64,000 bases of DNA from Mastigias papua (Eukaryota > Cnidaria > Scyphozoa > Rhizostomeae > Mastigiidae). The notes beneath the pieces were generated by a model. That model searched no databases and had not been told where the DNA came from. It worked only from the letters and a program-made list of their open reading frames with translations. Of this stretch, positions 45,910 to 58,204 are shown in pieces (the first letter of the stretch is position 1; each line of letters opens with the position of its first letter). A program made the position numbers and the translations under genes. Location of the stretch: assembly GCA_964019165.1 (NCBI GenBank), contig OZ025281.1:7102299-7166298 (forward strand), written 5' to 3'.

Positions 45910-47045
45910 TAAACTTGTTTCCAAGTATATCCGTCAGTGGCTCGATCTTCCCATTGGTGCCACCTTGAGTAGCGTAATACTCTCTAAAGACCAGTTTGGT
46001 CTAGATATGATTCTTCCGTCGATGAAATTTTCACAGTGCCAAACTGTTTTTCGCAATTCTCTTCGATCCTCTCCTAATGATGAAATTAAGTCTTTATGGA
46101 AAAGTACCAATAGTGGCATGAACATCCAGTATGACGTATATAAGAATACCAAAGATGTATTAAAAACAGTTCTTTCTGAGCATATGTATCGTTTGCAGAC
46201 ACAACTACAATCTAATGGAGCCATTCTTTCTCTTGTTCTCGATCATTCTCTTACTGTGGCTAAATCCATATGGACTTCAGTTCAGAGCAAGATGCCTAAA
46301 AATATATTCAACTTTACAATAGAGTACTTTAACATTTCACTTTCCACTCGCAGCAACCTTATAAAATAGAATTTGACACAATCCTCAGAATGCTCTTTCT
46401 GTCATTTACCAGAAACTCTTCTTCATGTTGTAGCAGGTTGTAAATCTTACTTAGAAGAGGGTCGTTACACCTGGCGGCACAGCACTGCATTACAAATCTT
46501 AGCTAACTATTTTAGAGCAAGTCGAGGAGCGTCTCTTTACGTTGATCTCCCATGCTTTCATTCTCCTTCCATAATAACGGGAGACAATTTTCGTTCTGAT
46601 ATTGTTTTTGTATCGCCTGACAACAAGATTTACATTCTCGACCTTACAGTTGGTTTTGAGACCAACCTAGAAGTGAATGCTTAGCGCAAGAGAGCTAAAT
46701 ATCAATCCCTTATGGAAAATCTTAAATCCAAATATACAAATGTTAAGTTTGTCAATCTTTCTATCAGTTCTCTTGGAAATTTTGACCTTTCTTGCTCTTC
46801 TTTTGTTGAAATGTGCGATGCTCTAGCTGTTGATATGGGACACCAGCGCTACCTAAAACTCTCCAATACCATCATTCGAACGACTTACTACTTCTTTTGC
46901 CGTAGAAACAGGCTGTGGAATAGTCCAGAACTTCTTTCCATCTAAGATACAATCCATAGTAGTGTTGTTATTATCCTTGTTTTAACTTTTGTTATCGTAC
47001 GTTGTACGTAGCGAAATATAAAATGAAAGTCCCCATTATTATTGT
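45115..47045 (+). pseudogene. R2-superfamily LINE, internally deleted
   Basis: The frame starts in the RT (FLIHKKGDANDPANFRPITL, LVITLLDLKNAFGEVH). The catalytic YxDD region is missing through a deletion near 45420. The post-RT region continues (AELTIGVDKCTTFGIKKF, FIYKLVSKYIRQWLDLPIGA). The zinc knuckle CSFCHLPETLLHVVAGC lies at 46390-46440 and the restriction-like endonuclease at 46560-46680 (NFRSDIVFVSPDNKIYILDL). The usual RPD has become RSD. A (TTTA)n run at 45870-45912 adds Phe-Ile-Tyr-Leu repeats in frame. Stops at 46366 and 46682. The 3' end is near 47045. Confidence 0.8.
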
Positions 47046-47199
47046 CTATTCTATTTATTTGTTTAAAGTAGGCGTATAAAAATAGCTACAGAATAAAAGC
47101 TACTTCAAGCCTACTACAAAGTAAAATTGTTTAAAATAAGAAAAAGAAAAATACAAATACATCTAGCAAAAGGAATAATTAATTGTAAAAGGTTTATAA

Positions 47200-47560
47200 T
47201 TGAACAGGGATGAGATCCCACCAGCTTTTGGTTCCTTTGGAAAATAGCACTCAGATAAATTAGATTTGAAGATCTTCTGGATTAGGACAGTAAGAATGTC
47301 TGCGTTCTGTTTGAGGATCTTAGCTGGAATGCTATTTAAGGGATTAAGGGAGATGCCTTGTTTGAGTTCAGTTTTTGAACTTTTAGATGTGCCTCATTAA
47401 TAATCACTGGCTTGACATCAAACTTATTCAGTTCGCAGCATTCCTTGATCTTTTTAATGCTGGGATGATTTTCATATTTTTTGATAGCTTTTTCAATTGG
47501 ATCATTTATGCCATTAGTTGGTGATAGCAGTGTCTGGTCTTCCACTGTAGTAAACGTGAT
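47200..47560 (-). mobile_element. LINE fragment from between endonuclease and RT
   Basis: The minus strand reads NDPIEKAIKKYENHPSIKKI, LKVQKLNSNKASPL and then SIPAKILKQNADILTVLIQK. This is the linker and RT start of CR1/jockey-like LINEs, the part that the copy at 4770 lacks. One small frame break. Confidence 0.65.
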
Positions 47561-47564
47561 CTGT

Positions 47565-47700
47565 CTCTATTTCATTTTCATTTCATTTTCATGTGTTGTA
47601 GGAAGGTGGCCCTTCAGCATAGCTGGTTTTCGAGAGGCCCTCCTTTTACAGAAGTATACATTTATATAAACTTCAATATTATACTATAAGATACTTACAA
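47565..47700 (-). mobile_element. LINE 3'-terminus remnant
   Basis: The minus strand reads GAGGGCCTCTCGAAAACCAG, CTATGCTGAAGGGCCACC and an ATGAAAATGAAATG tail. Same family as the 3' ends at 31720 and 9385. Confidence 0.6.
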
Positions 47701-48266
47701 TAATCAAAATACAGAATAGGAAATAGGTGAATGCATAGTTCTGTGAAAGGAAAAACTAGAAATTTAAAGTCATTTCAAAGAGGAGTTAAAAACTTGTATT
47801 ATGGTCGTGATTCTTTACACTCTGTTTGCTGTCATTATAGTCGTGAACTTTTCAAAGTAAGGAGAAAGATGTTTCAGGTTACTTCCTTTGCATCATTCAA
47901 TTATGCATTCTTTTAGAGTATCATTAAAGTCAGATATAAATGCTTCTTTGTTCTCTCCATCCTCCTTCAGGGTGAAAAAACCTGTCGCATAAATGTTTCT
48001 TGACAGCTGTATTGTAATGACGGGAAGCCCATCTACTGCTACCACCACCTTTGTTCCTTTAATACTCAGTACATAGCCATCGAAAGCATTTGGAAGTATA
48101 ATGTTATTAGTTTGATCCCATGGAGTAATGTGAAGTCTGATGCTATACTTGAGATTTCTGCTAGCTTCCTATAGAGTTCCTACATCTATAGATGTCTTCA
48201 ATTATAGATGTCCTTGCTCGAAATATCCCATGTTTCTATGTCTACTTCTACTAATTCTCCTTCCAG
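47701..48266. other. PPM1G intron 3' part
   Basis: No repeat recognised. It ends in the pyrimidine-rich acceptor TCTACTAATTCTCCTTCCAG. Confidence 0.5.
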
Positions 48267-48357
48267 GCGATCATAATTATAAGAACAACAATCAATTTGC
48301 TCCACACGAACAAGTCATTATTGCAGTTCCTGACATTAAAGAAACGAAGATTACCAA
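48267..48357 (+). CDS. PPM1G: PPM1G exon following the long intron
   Basis: A 91-bp exon between the acceptor CTTCCAG and the donor GTAAGT. With the one base carried over from 36590 it reads GDHNYKNNNQFAPHEQVI, then IAVPDIKETKIT. This is the segment that follows [10 protein letters not shown] in PPM1G: GDH gives a metal-binding aspartate and the PDIK strand comes next. Phase, strand and protein order fit exactly, so the exon belongs to the same gene as 36356-36590, 11.7 kb upstream. Later exons (ACDGIWD region and C-terminus) were not found in the window and may lie beyond it. Confidence 0.88.
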
Positions 48358-48737
48358 GTAAGTATCCTTTATAGCTGGATCTTGATACATCGCATTTTTT
48401 TCTCTTACCCCTATTTTGTATCATCTGGACTAGAAATAATTATTTTAATGGCAATAGAGTAGATATAAAGATTCGTGTTTGCATTATCTAGCAAGAAAGA
48501 CATCAAGCATTCTGCTTTCAGAATACTGGACGTTGGATATTATTATAGGCAGATTCGAAAGCATTTGTTTTGACGCCGATCTTTGTGTTAAGCAGATCCA
48601 CTCAACACTTCATTTGTTCAAGCTGTTTTTCACTGATGTTAAGAGCGTTTGAACACCCTGCTCAACAATGTTCAGTTGGCGCAAGCGTACATCGCTCTTT
48701 GCAATTCCGCGCCAAATTATACGGCAAGAAAGTAAGC

Positions 48738-49402
48738 ATGGCGGATACTTGCAACATCGAGGGAGAAATGAACGCGGTAATTGATGATTCTGACTTAGAA
48801 ATAAGTAGTAATGCAGGTGACAAGTCAGAAATTGATGAAGGAACAAGGAAAGTTATTAGGCAGTTGGTTATGAAATCGAGAGGAAGGAGAACGAAGACAA
48901 CTTACAACAGCACAAGCATGGTAAGAAAGAGAAAAAGCACTGACGTTGGTGGTTCATCTACAACACTGAGGGAGAAAATTAATTCTGAATCGAAGAAATG
49001 GAGTCCTGAAGAGATTGTTAGACTAATAGAGCTTTACGAAGAGAGAAGCTGCCTTTGGGATGTTTCTGATAGCTTATCCACGTAAGTGAGAAACATGAGA
49101 AAGCTTTAATTGAGATTTCAGAAGTGCTTAATATATCAGTTGCAGAAACAATGGCAAAATTGCTGTCACTGCGTTCTCAGCTCGGGAGAAAAAACAGCAG
49201 AATGAACAGAAGAAAGTCAAGACAAAGTACCGATGATATCCATAAACCATACTCGGTATACTGGGAGAGGCTACAATTCTTACAAGCGGTCACGCAGCCA
49301 GACAAAAGCAAGAATACCATGCCATCAATTCAAGAGCCAGCAGAAGTCCCCCCTCTCCAGGGACAAGCTTTGATTTACATGAACCAAAGTCAATGGTTCT
49401 AA
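48738..49402 (+). pseudogene. Harbinger MADF-domain DNA-binding protein
   Basis: From the ATG at 48738 the frame reads MADTCNIEGEMNAV, an acidic/basic region, then the MADF domain SKKWSPEEIVRLIELYEERS, CLWDVSDSLST with a stop at 49083. A second frame resumes the domain: LIEISEVLNISVAETMAKLL, SLRSQLGRKNSRMNR and YSVYWERLQFLQ. The partner protein binds element ends and imports the transposase. A small indel near 49085 is the only clear break, so decay is mild. Confidence 0.7.
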
Positions 49403-50325
49403 AATCAAGTAAAACTATAAAAACAGCAAGGTAGTCTCTGGAGGAGAGGAAACATGAACTTTTGTCCACATGCATTGATGTATTGCAAAAACCAGAGCAG
49501 AAATAAGATATTTCTAATGATTACGTAAATGGTTTTGCAAGATGTGTCTGAAAAAATGCCATAGTTCACCGAAAGGGAGAAAGTTGTTGCTGAGAAAAAA
49601 TTAATGATATTTTATATGATATTGAGATAGACAGAAATCAGATGTTAGCAAATCTAAACTCATATGAGCATAAAAGTTAGTATTCTTATGACAGTCAGTA
49701 TGCTGGCTATATGAAGGGAAATTATATGCAAAGAGCAACTTGGGATCTTTCATGAGAATGACGTTAGAATAAAATATTTTTATTGACTATATCACATTCT
49801 ATACTTAGCAAATATTTTTCATTAGGCTGGTTTGAAGTGCAAATTATTTTAATTAAAACATAGTTCAACAATGGTATGTCCACAACTGTACTTGATACTG
49901 CACAAAACTTTTCTAGCAACAGAGCGTAGAATCAATTTCCCAAACAAGGAATATCTGGTGCATGTATAGTTATAAACAATTTTTACTTAGGATTGAAACC
50001 TAACGTTTAAGTGAATAATACTGTGTAAAATACATTCAATGATTGACATAAAATTTCAGGACAAAAATAAAGTTTAGAGCAAACCCTGTTATTATACGGT
50101 AATAAATATGTGTTCGCTTTTCATTAATGACATTCAAAACCTATGATTTAATGATAAATCAGTGGAATCATAAAAACCAACAATAAAAACAGTAAAAGTA
50201 CTCACAAATGTAAAACAATGTGACTCATCACATTTCAGTGTAAATTAAGCTTAGTAGACATTACTAATTTCTCAGAGAGTTTATCCATTTGTACCAAAAT
50301 ATACCTAGGAAGTGACTGTGAATGT
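49403..50325. other. Harbinger intergenic spacer
   Basis: Between the convergent gene ends; no coding or repeat signal. AT-rich. Confidence 0.5.
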
Positions 50326-51400
50326 TTATTCTTTGACATTACCCACACTATCTGTTAATGCAGCTGGATAGTAAATCCTCTTTGATTTGCTTTTCCGAAG
50401 AATATTATGTAAAGTAAGGCTTGCTCTAGTAATGAGGCATACCTTTTTGGGAGGTAATTGAATAACAGAGTGGAATAGGCGCCAACGATTGGCTATGATC
50501 CCAAACATATTTTCTGTTGCACGGCTGTGTCTGTAATTGTAAATTCGCTTGTCATCAGTAAGGCCAGCTTTTGGATAAAGCTTCATAAGATAAGGCTTCA
50601 GAGCAAAAGCATCATCAGCCACAAACGCATAAGGAACTTTTACATAGCCATTAGGAAGGTACCTGGGTATAGGAAAATCCTTTTCTTCCATTTGGATATT
50701 TCTAGATAGTGAGCATTTGTTCCAAACTCCACCATCTGACACCCTGTCATTTGTGCCTATATCTGCATGAATGCATTCGTAGTCAGGGCCAACTACAGCT
50801 AGGAGTACAACAGAGTGTATATGTTTGTAATGGTAGAAATGGGAACCAGCATTTGCAGGAGGCTGTATAACAATATGTTTTCCATCGATTGCTCCAATTC
50901 AGTTAGGAAAATGCCACCTGTCTTCAAATTGTTTTGCAATATCGAGCCATTCCAGAGGCGAAGATGGGAATTTTAAAAATCGCCCCTATAGCTCAGCAGA
51001 CTTGACAATTAATACAGGATATCGCTGAGGTTGATATGCGGAATTGAAATTTGAGGGATCTAAAGCTCTCTCCCTTGGAGATAAATCTGATGGCAAGAGT
51101 CAATCTGGCCTTTGAATTTATGACCTTATTCCCTCCAAGGATCTGATGGAGGGTTATATCTTGCTCTATTACTGAGAGAAGGTAATTAAAATCTTGATGT
51201 GACATTCGCATCATTTCCCTGTAGCTTAAAGTATCTTCTATACTTAATTCCGTCACGATGTTATCAACATAGCCTTGTTCGTCCCTTCTTTTCATCCATC
51301 CCTTCGTTTTCCCCCTATTCCACCACCTTGCTTCATCTTCTACTATCTCTAGCAATGAAAGCGCAGCAATGACTTTCCGTTTTCTTGATGCTTTCTCCAT
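50326..51400 (-). pseudogene. Harbinger transposase, nearly intact
   Basis: The N-terminal part (51400-50993) reads ARWWNRGKTKGWMKRRDEQG, SYREMMRMSHQDFNYLLSVI and LAIRFISKGESFRSLKFQFR. The catalytic part reads HFPN-stop-IGAIDGKHIVIQPP with the first aspartate, then SDGGVWNKCSLS and VADDAFALKPYLMK, and ends YRHSRATENMFGIIANRWRL and LTLHNILRK. The catalytic motifs (DG, D, and the E in the RHSRATENMF segment) are visible. The breaks are a stop in the HFPN/IGAIDG segment (a TGA where Cys is usual) and a frame change near 50995. Few lesions suggest recent activity. Confidence 0.8.
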
Positions 51401-51699
51401 ATGTAACCTCTTTATATACTTCTAGATGCTATTATTATTATTTATTAGGCCTACTTTGGTTTGTTTTTGACCCTAAATCTTCCAAATCGAGGCTTGCCTC
51501 CAGATGGCTGAATCTAAACCCCATTTGACATTACGCAACGCTGCTCATTAAAATGTTCAGTGTTGTTCAGTGAAATGTTCAGAGCGTTTGAACACCGGCC
51601 TGTCAACATCACGGAACTTCACTGGACAACGCTCAAAAAATGTTCAGTGTTATTCAGTGAAATTTTGAGGTCGTTTGAACAGGCCTTTACATGAAAAGT

Positions 51700-52189
51700 A
51701 ATGATAAATCCAGTTGTAGCAAGTGTTTAGAAGCAGTTGCAATGTTCACTCCTCAACATACATTATAGATTTAGTTCCATTATACCTAGAAAGTTATTCA
51801 TGTTCAATATCATGGCATTCCTTGTACATTCGACTTACATTTTGAATTTGTCTCAAAACCAGCTCTTAATTCAATGATTTTAAGCTCAAGAGGTGGAAGA
51901 AAGTTATCTTGCTGCAGGATAACTCTAGACTAGCCGATAAGTTCATTGCATCTTTGCGCGAAATGTGCCTACGAGCCAAGATGAAGCAAGCTGTCATTCG
52001 TCCATTGAGTCTATTCATATATTATCATAAATCACAAGATCCAATATGTGTGTGCTACAACTGCCTATCATGATGTCGGTGAGACTGAGATTCTCAGAAG
52101 TGGATGACCGTATGAAAAAATCAACAACAACTTGGTGAGATGTAGATCCTATTCCATCTTCTATTTTCAGGCGATGTCATGCAGCAATA
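51700..52189. other. Non-coding, no feature recognised
   Basis: No gene recognised; it may include diverged upstream parts of the LINE remnant that follows. Confidence 0.35.
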
Positions 52190-53200
52190 CTACAAAGCAT
52201 AACTACAATTTTCAAACCACAATCTGCCATTCAAACTCGCCATCTTAATTCCATTGTTAAGGAATCCTCGAGTTGAGGTGCCACAGCTCTGTTTGAGCCT
52301 GTTTCAAAATCTAGCTAATGCTTCTAAGTTAATTGAGATTGTGTTTGCCCATCAGTTCATGTAACAACACATGGCCCAAACATGAGCGTTTTGTTACCCT
52401 ACAGCCATTATAGACAAAGGGCCCTAGCACATAAAGTGCACTGCTTAAAGTGCAGAGCGATCTACTGATAGCAATGGACAATCAACACAGTTGAATTCTT
52501 TTAGTACTTGACTTACCTGATGCCTTTGATACTTTCATACAAGAACTTATCCTGAAAAGCTTGAAAGAAAACCAGTGCTTAAAAAGAAGCACTAAAATTG
52601 TTTGCTTCATGCTCCGCTGGTCACTTTTAGGTGATAAAATTTACTGAAGTAATGCGTAAGAGAGTACGCTCTAAAATTTTGACGTCTACATGGTTTTGTT
52701 TTATGACCATTATTGTTACTTACCTGCATGCAACCACTAGGGACATTATTCAATGCATGGGACTCTGGTATTATCTCTGTGTGGATTACGCACAAGTATA
52801 CATATCTTGCGTATCAAGCAGTTCTGGTGTAGTCTACTTGCGAAGGCAAGCTGAGGAGTGCATTGCAATAGTCAGCTTGAGGATGTTAGCAAATAGGCCC
52901 AAGATATTGCGATAAAACCATATTATTGATAATTGGAACTCCAAAGCAATGCTTGAAAGGTTCTAGTACAACTCAATATGCAGCTCATAACATCATGTAG
53001 ACTTTAAAATGGTAGCGTTAGAGGATCATTTCACTCATTCCTCCATTTCTCTGGAATTAACTACCATACTCACTCAGGGCATCAAATCTCCTTCAATACT
53101 AGTTGCAAACTCTACAATAATGTTGTCGATCTGCTGTTACTTTATTACTTGTCTGTTTCAATCTTTCTTCAACTAAATTTCTTCACTGTCTTGCAAACAT
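52190..53200 (+). pseudogene. Old CR1/L2-like LINE reverse transcriptase remnant
   Basis: Reading across frames gives FQNLANASKLIEIVFAHQFM, then SALLKVQSDLLIAMDNQHS and ILLVLDLPDAFDTFIQE (RT palm, first aspartate). Farther on, LCVDYAQVYISC stands where YADDTQLYVS is expected, followed by AEECIAIVSLRMLANRPKIL. The catalytic pair DD is DY. Many stops and shifts mark it as one of the oldest LINEs here. Confidence 0.5.
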
Positions 53201-53379
53201 ATATGGTTCCCAGAATAGCTACCTGTTGAATCATGTGCATGGTCCTCGTGTCATTTATTCCGAGTGGTTTTTAGTTGCTTGTTTCATTCTTCATGATTGC
53301 TCCTAGTGCCCCTTTCTGCAATAACTGTGATAAATATATGGTAGTCATTGTGGAAGTTTTGCCTCTGTGATGTAAGTGG

Positions 53380-53930
53380 GAATTATTTTAACTTCATTCT
53401 TTGTATGATTTTAGTATGTTGGTATGTAATGAAACTGCTACTTCTATCACTTGGCATTCTTTGTTGGCTGTATGCCATTGTGCTATATCTGGTCTATTAT
53501 GATCAACTTTTGAGGGTGTTAATATATCAATGTCCCACCAGGTTTCAATTTCTTCAAAATCTGTTATTTTAGGTGGTTACTAGTTAATTTTTATCCTTAG
53601 TTATTTGTCATAGGATCCTTGCTACCTGACTGTGTCTCATTGAAGGCTCTAGGGTAGGTTCTAGACTTGGGCAGCTGCATGCTAAGTGGAAGAGAGGTTC
53701 ATTGTGTTCTCCACAGACTCTTCATTTTATATCTGTTTGCCTTTTCCTTTCCTGGACTTTTTCTCTCCTTTTCCTTGTGTCCTTTATGCAAAGTTCCTGT
53801 TCGTGTATTGCATTGATGTAGCCTTCCATGTGTGATGTTAATCTTAGCTGTAACCAGCCAATGTTTTTTCATATTGTTTCATACCTTCAATTGTTTGCTG
53901 AAGGACTGCAGTGGACATTAACGTGTCTTG
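53380..53930 (-). pseudogene. R2-superfamily LINE C-terminal fragment
   Basis: The minus strand reads HMEGYINAIHEQELCIKDTR, then RVCGEHNEPLFHLACSCPSL (zinc knuckle with one cysteine disrupted by a stop) and NRPDIAQWHTANKECQVIEV (restriction-like endonuclease). The gap to the next fragment (54228-54945) has no recognised sequence. Both fragments could be from the same family. Confidence 0.6.
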
Positions 53931-54227
53931 AATCTACAACTGCTCAATAATAGCTATCTATGTATGTATTTATGAGTTTGTTTACTTTAAGGATGTGATT
54001 GCCTCTTATCAGCCGATTGTATACATTAAAACGAAGTTGATATGTCAATTGATTGTATTTTTCGTTAACCTATTGCAGTTCTATGTTTTTATATATACTA
54101 ATTCAATTGATTTGTGCGTTAATCTTTGCGGTCCACATACTTTTGGCAGACACCTTAGACCAGTTCACATACTCATTGCCGTCTTGCATACCTTAACTGT
54201 TCCTAGGATAGCTGCTTTTTGTTGTCG

Positions 54228-54945
54228 CTAGATAATCACATCGATGTTATTTTTGTGGGGAAATAGCTGTTGTAGATTTCTTTCAAGGGTCTTTGGCATT
54301 GTTCCCATTGCACCTACAGACATTACTAATGTGCTGAATGAATATCCTTTGTACAGACTTTGCATTTTTGTCATCAGGTCTATATATTTTAGTTGTTTCT
54401 CCTTATTTGCCTTTTCAAGGTTCGTGTCGAGTGGAACAGTAACCTCTACTGTTCTCCATGTCATATGTTTCTTGTCCTAGATCACTATGTCTGGTTTGTT
54501 CTTTTCAACTTTTGGTGTTGTTTTGATCATCATATCATGCCAGATTTCCTGGTCTCCATTGCTTGTTTCCCCTGGAGGGTTCAATATGAGGCGATCGCTT
54601 TGAATCAATTCTTGGTATAACACCTTTGCTATCTAGGTATATCGTACATTGAGACAGAGAGAAGGTGCTAAGGTTAGACATGAGCAGACAAGATGGTGTA
54701 CAGATTCACTGGCTTGGCCACACACTATACACTTCACATCGATGTTGAGCTTCTTTTGTGTCTTTATCTCTCCTCCTCTAGGTTTCTTTTGTTTTTAGCT
54801 CTTGTTCCTGGATGGCTATTAAGTACCTTTCAATGTTTTATGTTAATTTTAAGCTGGACTACTTATTCGTTCTTCGTATATCTATTATGTGATTTCTCTG
54901 TAGCTGGCTTTGTATAAAGCCATGTGTCTCCATGTATGTCATCAT
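54228..54945 (-). pseudogene. R2-superfamily LINE C-terminal fragment
   Basis: The minus strand reads YLIAIQEQELKTKET, KLNIDVKCIVCGQASES, VHHLVCSCLTLAPS (CCHC knuckle). Then KNKPDIVI is followed by KKHMTWRTVEVTVPLDTNLE (restriction-like endonuclease with the KPD and E), VMSVGAMGTMPKTLERN and the end. The order is zinc, endonuclease, terminal GAxGxxPK motif. One stop after PDIVI. 5' truncated. Confidence 0.7.
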
Positions 54946-57900
54946 CATCATCTTATATCCTGTCTGGTCCAAACATTGATTGCCTCAGGAGTAACCTTTT
55001 TCCATGCTTTTCTGTCATATGCGTCCTGGATAAGAGTGGTTAGGCTCTTACCGAACTGTTGAAGATATGTTTGTCGTTGTCTACCTCGCGCTCTTTTTCC
55101 GGGTATCAATCCAGTTAGAGATAGATGCTCCAATTTCTCTTTTCTGATGACATGACCCAAAAATCTTATTTGCCTAATTTTGATCGATCTCAACAATAAC
55201 CTATGACAAATATCAAACAAAGTTGTATGGTGGCCAATTTGCCTCAGAACGTTTTCATTTGACTTTTTTGCTCTCCATGAAGTTCGTTGCATACGCCTAA
55301 AGGAAACATCTCGAATGCCGGAATTCGTGATTCCATGGCTTTGGGTATATTCCATGTTTCTGAGTAGGTAAAAATTGGATAAATTTAGTTATTGAGCACA
55401 CGACAGCGTGATTTGAATGACAAATTTTTGTTACAGAGAATTGACTTTCATTATCTTGAAGGCTGATTTTGCTTGCCCGAGTCTTATGCTAATTTCCTTA
55501 TCCTCTCGACAATTCCATAATAGTTTGCAGCTCAAATATTTGAAATGTTCTACTTGTTTCAAATTCTTTCCGTTCAAGTAAATATTACATTGAGGAGCAT
55601 CACTATACACCTTTTTAGTGAAAATCGTTACCTCTGTTTTCTTGCTGTTGATCTCCATTTCAAAATGTTTGCTTCTAATATCGAGTTCATTTAAAAGTGT
55701 CTGTAAATCTTCCTCTGTATGTACTATAAGTACAGTATCGTCAGCATGTGTAAATTTTTGATGTTGTGTCCTTCAATAGATACCCCCTTTAAAACGTCTA
55801 GAGAGCGGATAATTATTTCACTATACTGTGAATAGAGATCTAGTGAAAGAATGCATCCCTGTCGAACACCACGTTTTATTGGAACCATTTTGCTAAGCTT
55901 AGAGTTGACACGTATTTTTGCATATTGTTGATAGTACAATGTCTGTATTAAATGAAGATCTTTATCATCTACGCTATCTATATCATCCAAGAAGTGGATC
56001 ATTTCGTTATGTTCTGTTCTATCAAAACCTTTAGTGTAGTCCACGAAACACATATAAATATCTTTTTGCATTTCTATTGCTCGTTGACCGATGTTTTTTA
56101 GAACAAAAACTGCATTCTTTGTTCCACAATCGCTTCGGAAACCAAACTGACTAACATTTAATTCGGTTTCTATTTTAGGTTTAATGCGTTTTCCGAGAAC
56201 TTTAAGCATGACCTCTGTGAGATGTGACATTAACCTAATGGTTTTGTGTTCTTCACAAAGTAATGTCTCGGGCTTCTTGGGTAATAGTACAAAGACTGAC
56301 TAGACTGGCACGTCTCTTCTGGAAGTACCTCTTGGTTGTATATTTGATTGAAGAGTTTACAAAGTACGCCTGCACCATCCTGTCCAGGTGTTCTGAGCAC
56401 CTCACAACTAATGTTGTCTGGTCCTGTTGCCTTGCCTACTTTTAACTGTTTAACTGCTTGTTCAATCTTAAGCTCTAAAATTTCGTGACGTGACAAGTCA
56501 CCTTCAAACGAAATCGGAATACTTATTTTATTGGGGTCGTCGTATAACTCTAGATGTACCTTCCCCAACGTCCCAAAATGCCTTTAGTTTACATGCTGAT
56601 ATTGCCTGATTCGTCGATGATGCATCCATGTTTCCCATTTTGACCCTTGTATTTGCCTGTGATCTCACGGACTTTTTGATGAGCACTTTTGGAGCTACGT
56701 TATATGTTTCTTCCATTTCTAGATATTTGCCATTTAGGTAGTTTTCTTTTGCTTAACTGCATTTTGTTCTTATCTCTCGATTTAAATCCGCATATTCGCG
56801 CTCATTATTAGATATTTTCATTTCTCTTCTTGGTTTGATCAGTTTTTCAATTTCAGGAGTGACCCGACTCTTGTGGTTAGGTTTCTTCCATGTCGGGAGC
56901 GGTTCCGTTGCACTTTCTGAAGCATCAGATATACCATCAAAACAGTCCTGTACTGTACAATTTTCAAGGTGTCCGTTTATCTTTTCCATGAACGTTTGTC
57001 TAGAGTCTGATTTTTCTTCATCAGTACACTTATCCCAGTCAATACGATCGTAAGTAGATGTTTCATGTATTACTTTGAGACGTATCTTTGCAATAACAGG
57101 GTTATGATCACTTCAAACAGTCTGCGTTACTGCATGACTTTACATCTAAAATTGCGTTAAAGAATCGTTTTTGGATCAATATAAAATCAATTTCGTTCTT
57201 TATGCTGCCTTCCGCTCTTCTTCAGGTCCATATTTTTTCATCTTTTTTCTGAAACCAGGTATTCATGATGCACAATTCACTTTCATAGCACCATTCTTGA
57301 AGAATGCGACCTCTCTCATTCATAGCTCCTAATCCGTCACTTCCTATCACATGTTCAGCCTTTTCCAAACCAACTTTTGCATTGAAGTCCCCCATAACAG
57401 GGAGGAGTTCATTACTTTTACATTGTTTCGTGTCTTCTTCCAATTGACTGTAAAATTGTTCGAGCTCTTCATCTGATGACTCGAAAGTGGGTGCATAGAC
57501 TTGCAACAGGCACATGTCAACATATCTGCTTGACATTTTAAGTAGCGCTACTCGATCGGAGATGCCATAAAAACCTTTAATGCTGTTGCTCAAACTACGG
57601 TGTGCAATGAAACCATTCCATTTGTATGTTTATTATTCCCTGATTGCAGGACTGTGTGACCGTCTTTCTTGGAAGATCCATTTCCATTCCATCGTATTTC
57701 TGCCAACCCAAGGATCTTCAATTTCGTTCTGTTCATTTCCATGACAACATTATCTAATTGGCCCTTTGAAATAGTGTTCGTACATTCCACGTTGCTAGGT
57801 ATATAGGTTGTGTTTTTCTTCCATCTCTTTCTTATGTGTTTCTTGTTTTTGGCAACAGTGCCAGGATGACGGTCGGGTCCAACCTGCACCACATTGCTGT

Positions 57901-57960
57901 CCCTACCGAATGAGACACTATCTCTAGTCCCCTTTACGCTGTTTTTCGAAATACAGTTGT
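54936..57960 (-). pseudogene. RTE-like LINE, nearly full length but decayed
   Basis: From the 5' side: endonuclease (ILGLAEIRWNGNGSSKKDGH at about 57690, VMGDFNAKVGLEKAEHVIGS, NEIDFILIQKRFFNAIL, SDHNPVIA), linker (RVTPEIEKLIKPRREMKISN), then RT (EQAVKQLKVGKATGPDNISC, QFGFRSDCGTKNAVFVL, MCFVDYTKGFDRTEHNEM, IKRGVRQGCILSLDLYSQY). The catalytic HADDTVLIVHT lies at about 55740 in another frame, and the C-terminus is RRMQRTSWRAKKSNENVLRQ, IRFLGHVIRKEKLEHLSL. A GATGATGATGATG tail follows at 54936, typical of RTE. About eight frame breaks. Confidence 0.8.
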
Positions 57961-58204
57961 AGTTTTCATGAGGTTTTCTAAGCCTTGATTTGTTCCAGCA
58001 CTTGCCATTGCTGGTCCAGAGCCTCGTTAGCCAAAGTCAGGAAAGAATTCGTTGCCCAGGGATCACCACGAGGCGATGAGGTTGTATTAGTCCCCCCTTT
58101 GTATGTTTCATTCAATATATTCCATTATTGCAATAGTATGTACAATGAAAATAGCCCGGTTCTAAACAATAGAACAAGGGCCGAGCAAATAAATGTTTCA
58201 AAAT
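57961..58204. other. LINE junction DNA
   Basis: Junction between two minus-strand LINEs; probably 5' untranslated RTE sequence and the 3' end of the R2-type LINE. No independent gene. Confidence 0.4.

Larger units (their letters stand above)
36591..48266 (+). other. PPM1G intron of 11.7 kb packed with transposons
   Basis: Starts GTATGT, ends CTCCTTCCAG. It contains, in order: a LINE 3' fragment, a transposase-like pseudogene, a chimeric LINE/Harbinger frame, a CR1-like LINE with a MITE inside, an R2-type LINE and two further LINE fragments. All are listed separately. The bounding exons agree in phase and in protein order. Confidence 0.8.
48560..51690. mobile_element. Nearly complete PIF/Harbinger transposon
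   Basis: It has two convergent genes, a MADF protein (plus, 48738-49402) and a transposase (minus, 51400-50326). The right end near 51690 has the inverted terminus form AGGCCTGTTCAAACGACCTC when read inward, next to TTA-like flank bases. Repeats of GTTCAGTG(T/A)TATTCAGTG and GAGCGTTTGAACACC occur in both end regions (48640-48690, 51560-51680). The left terminus could not be fixed. It lies in the PPM1G intron after the exon at 48267. Confidence 0.75.
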
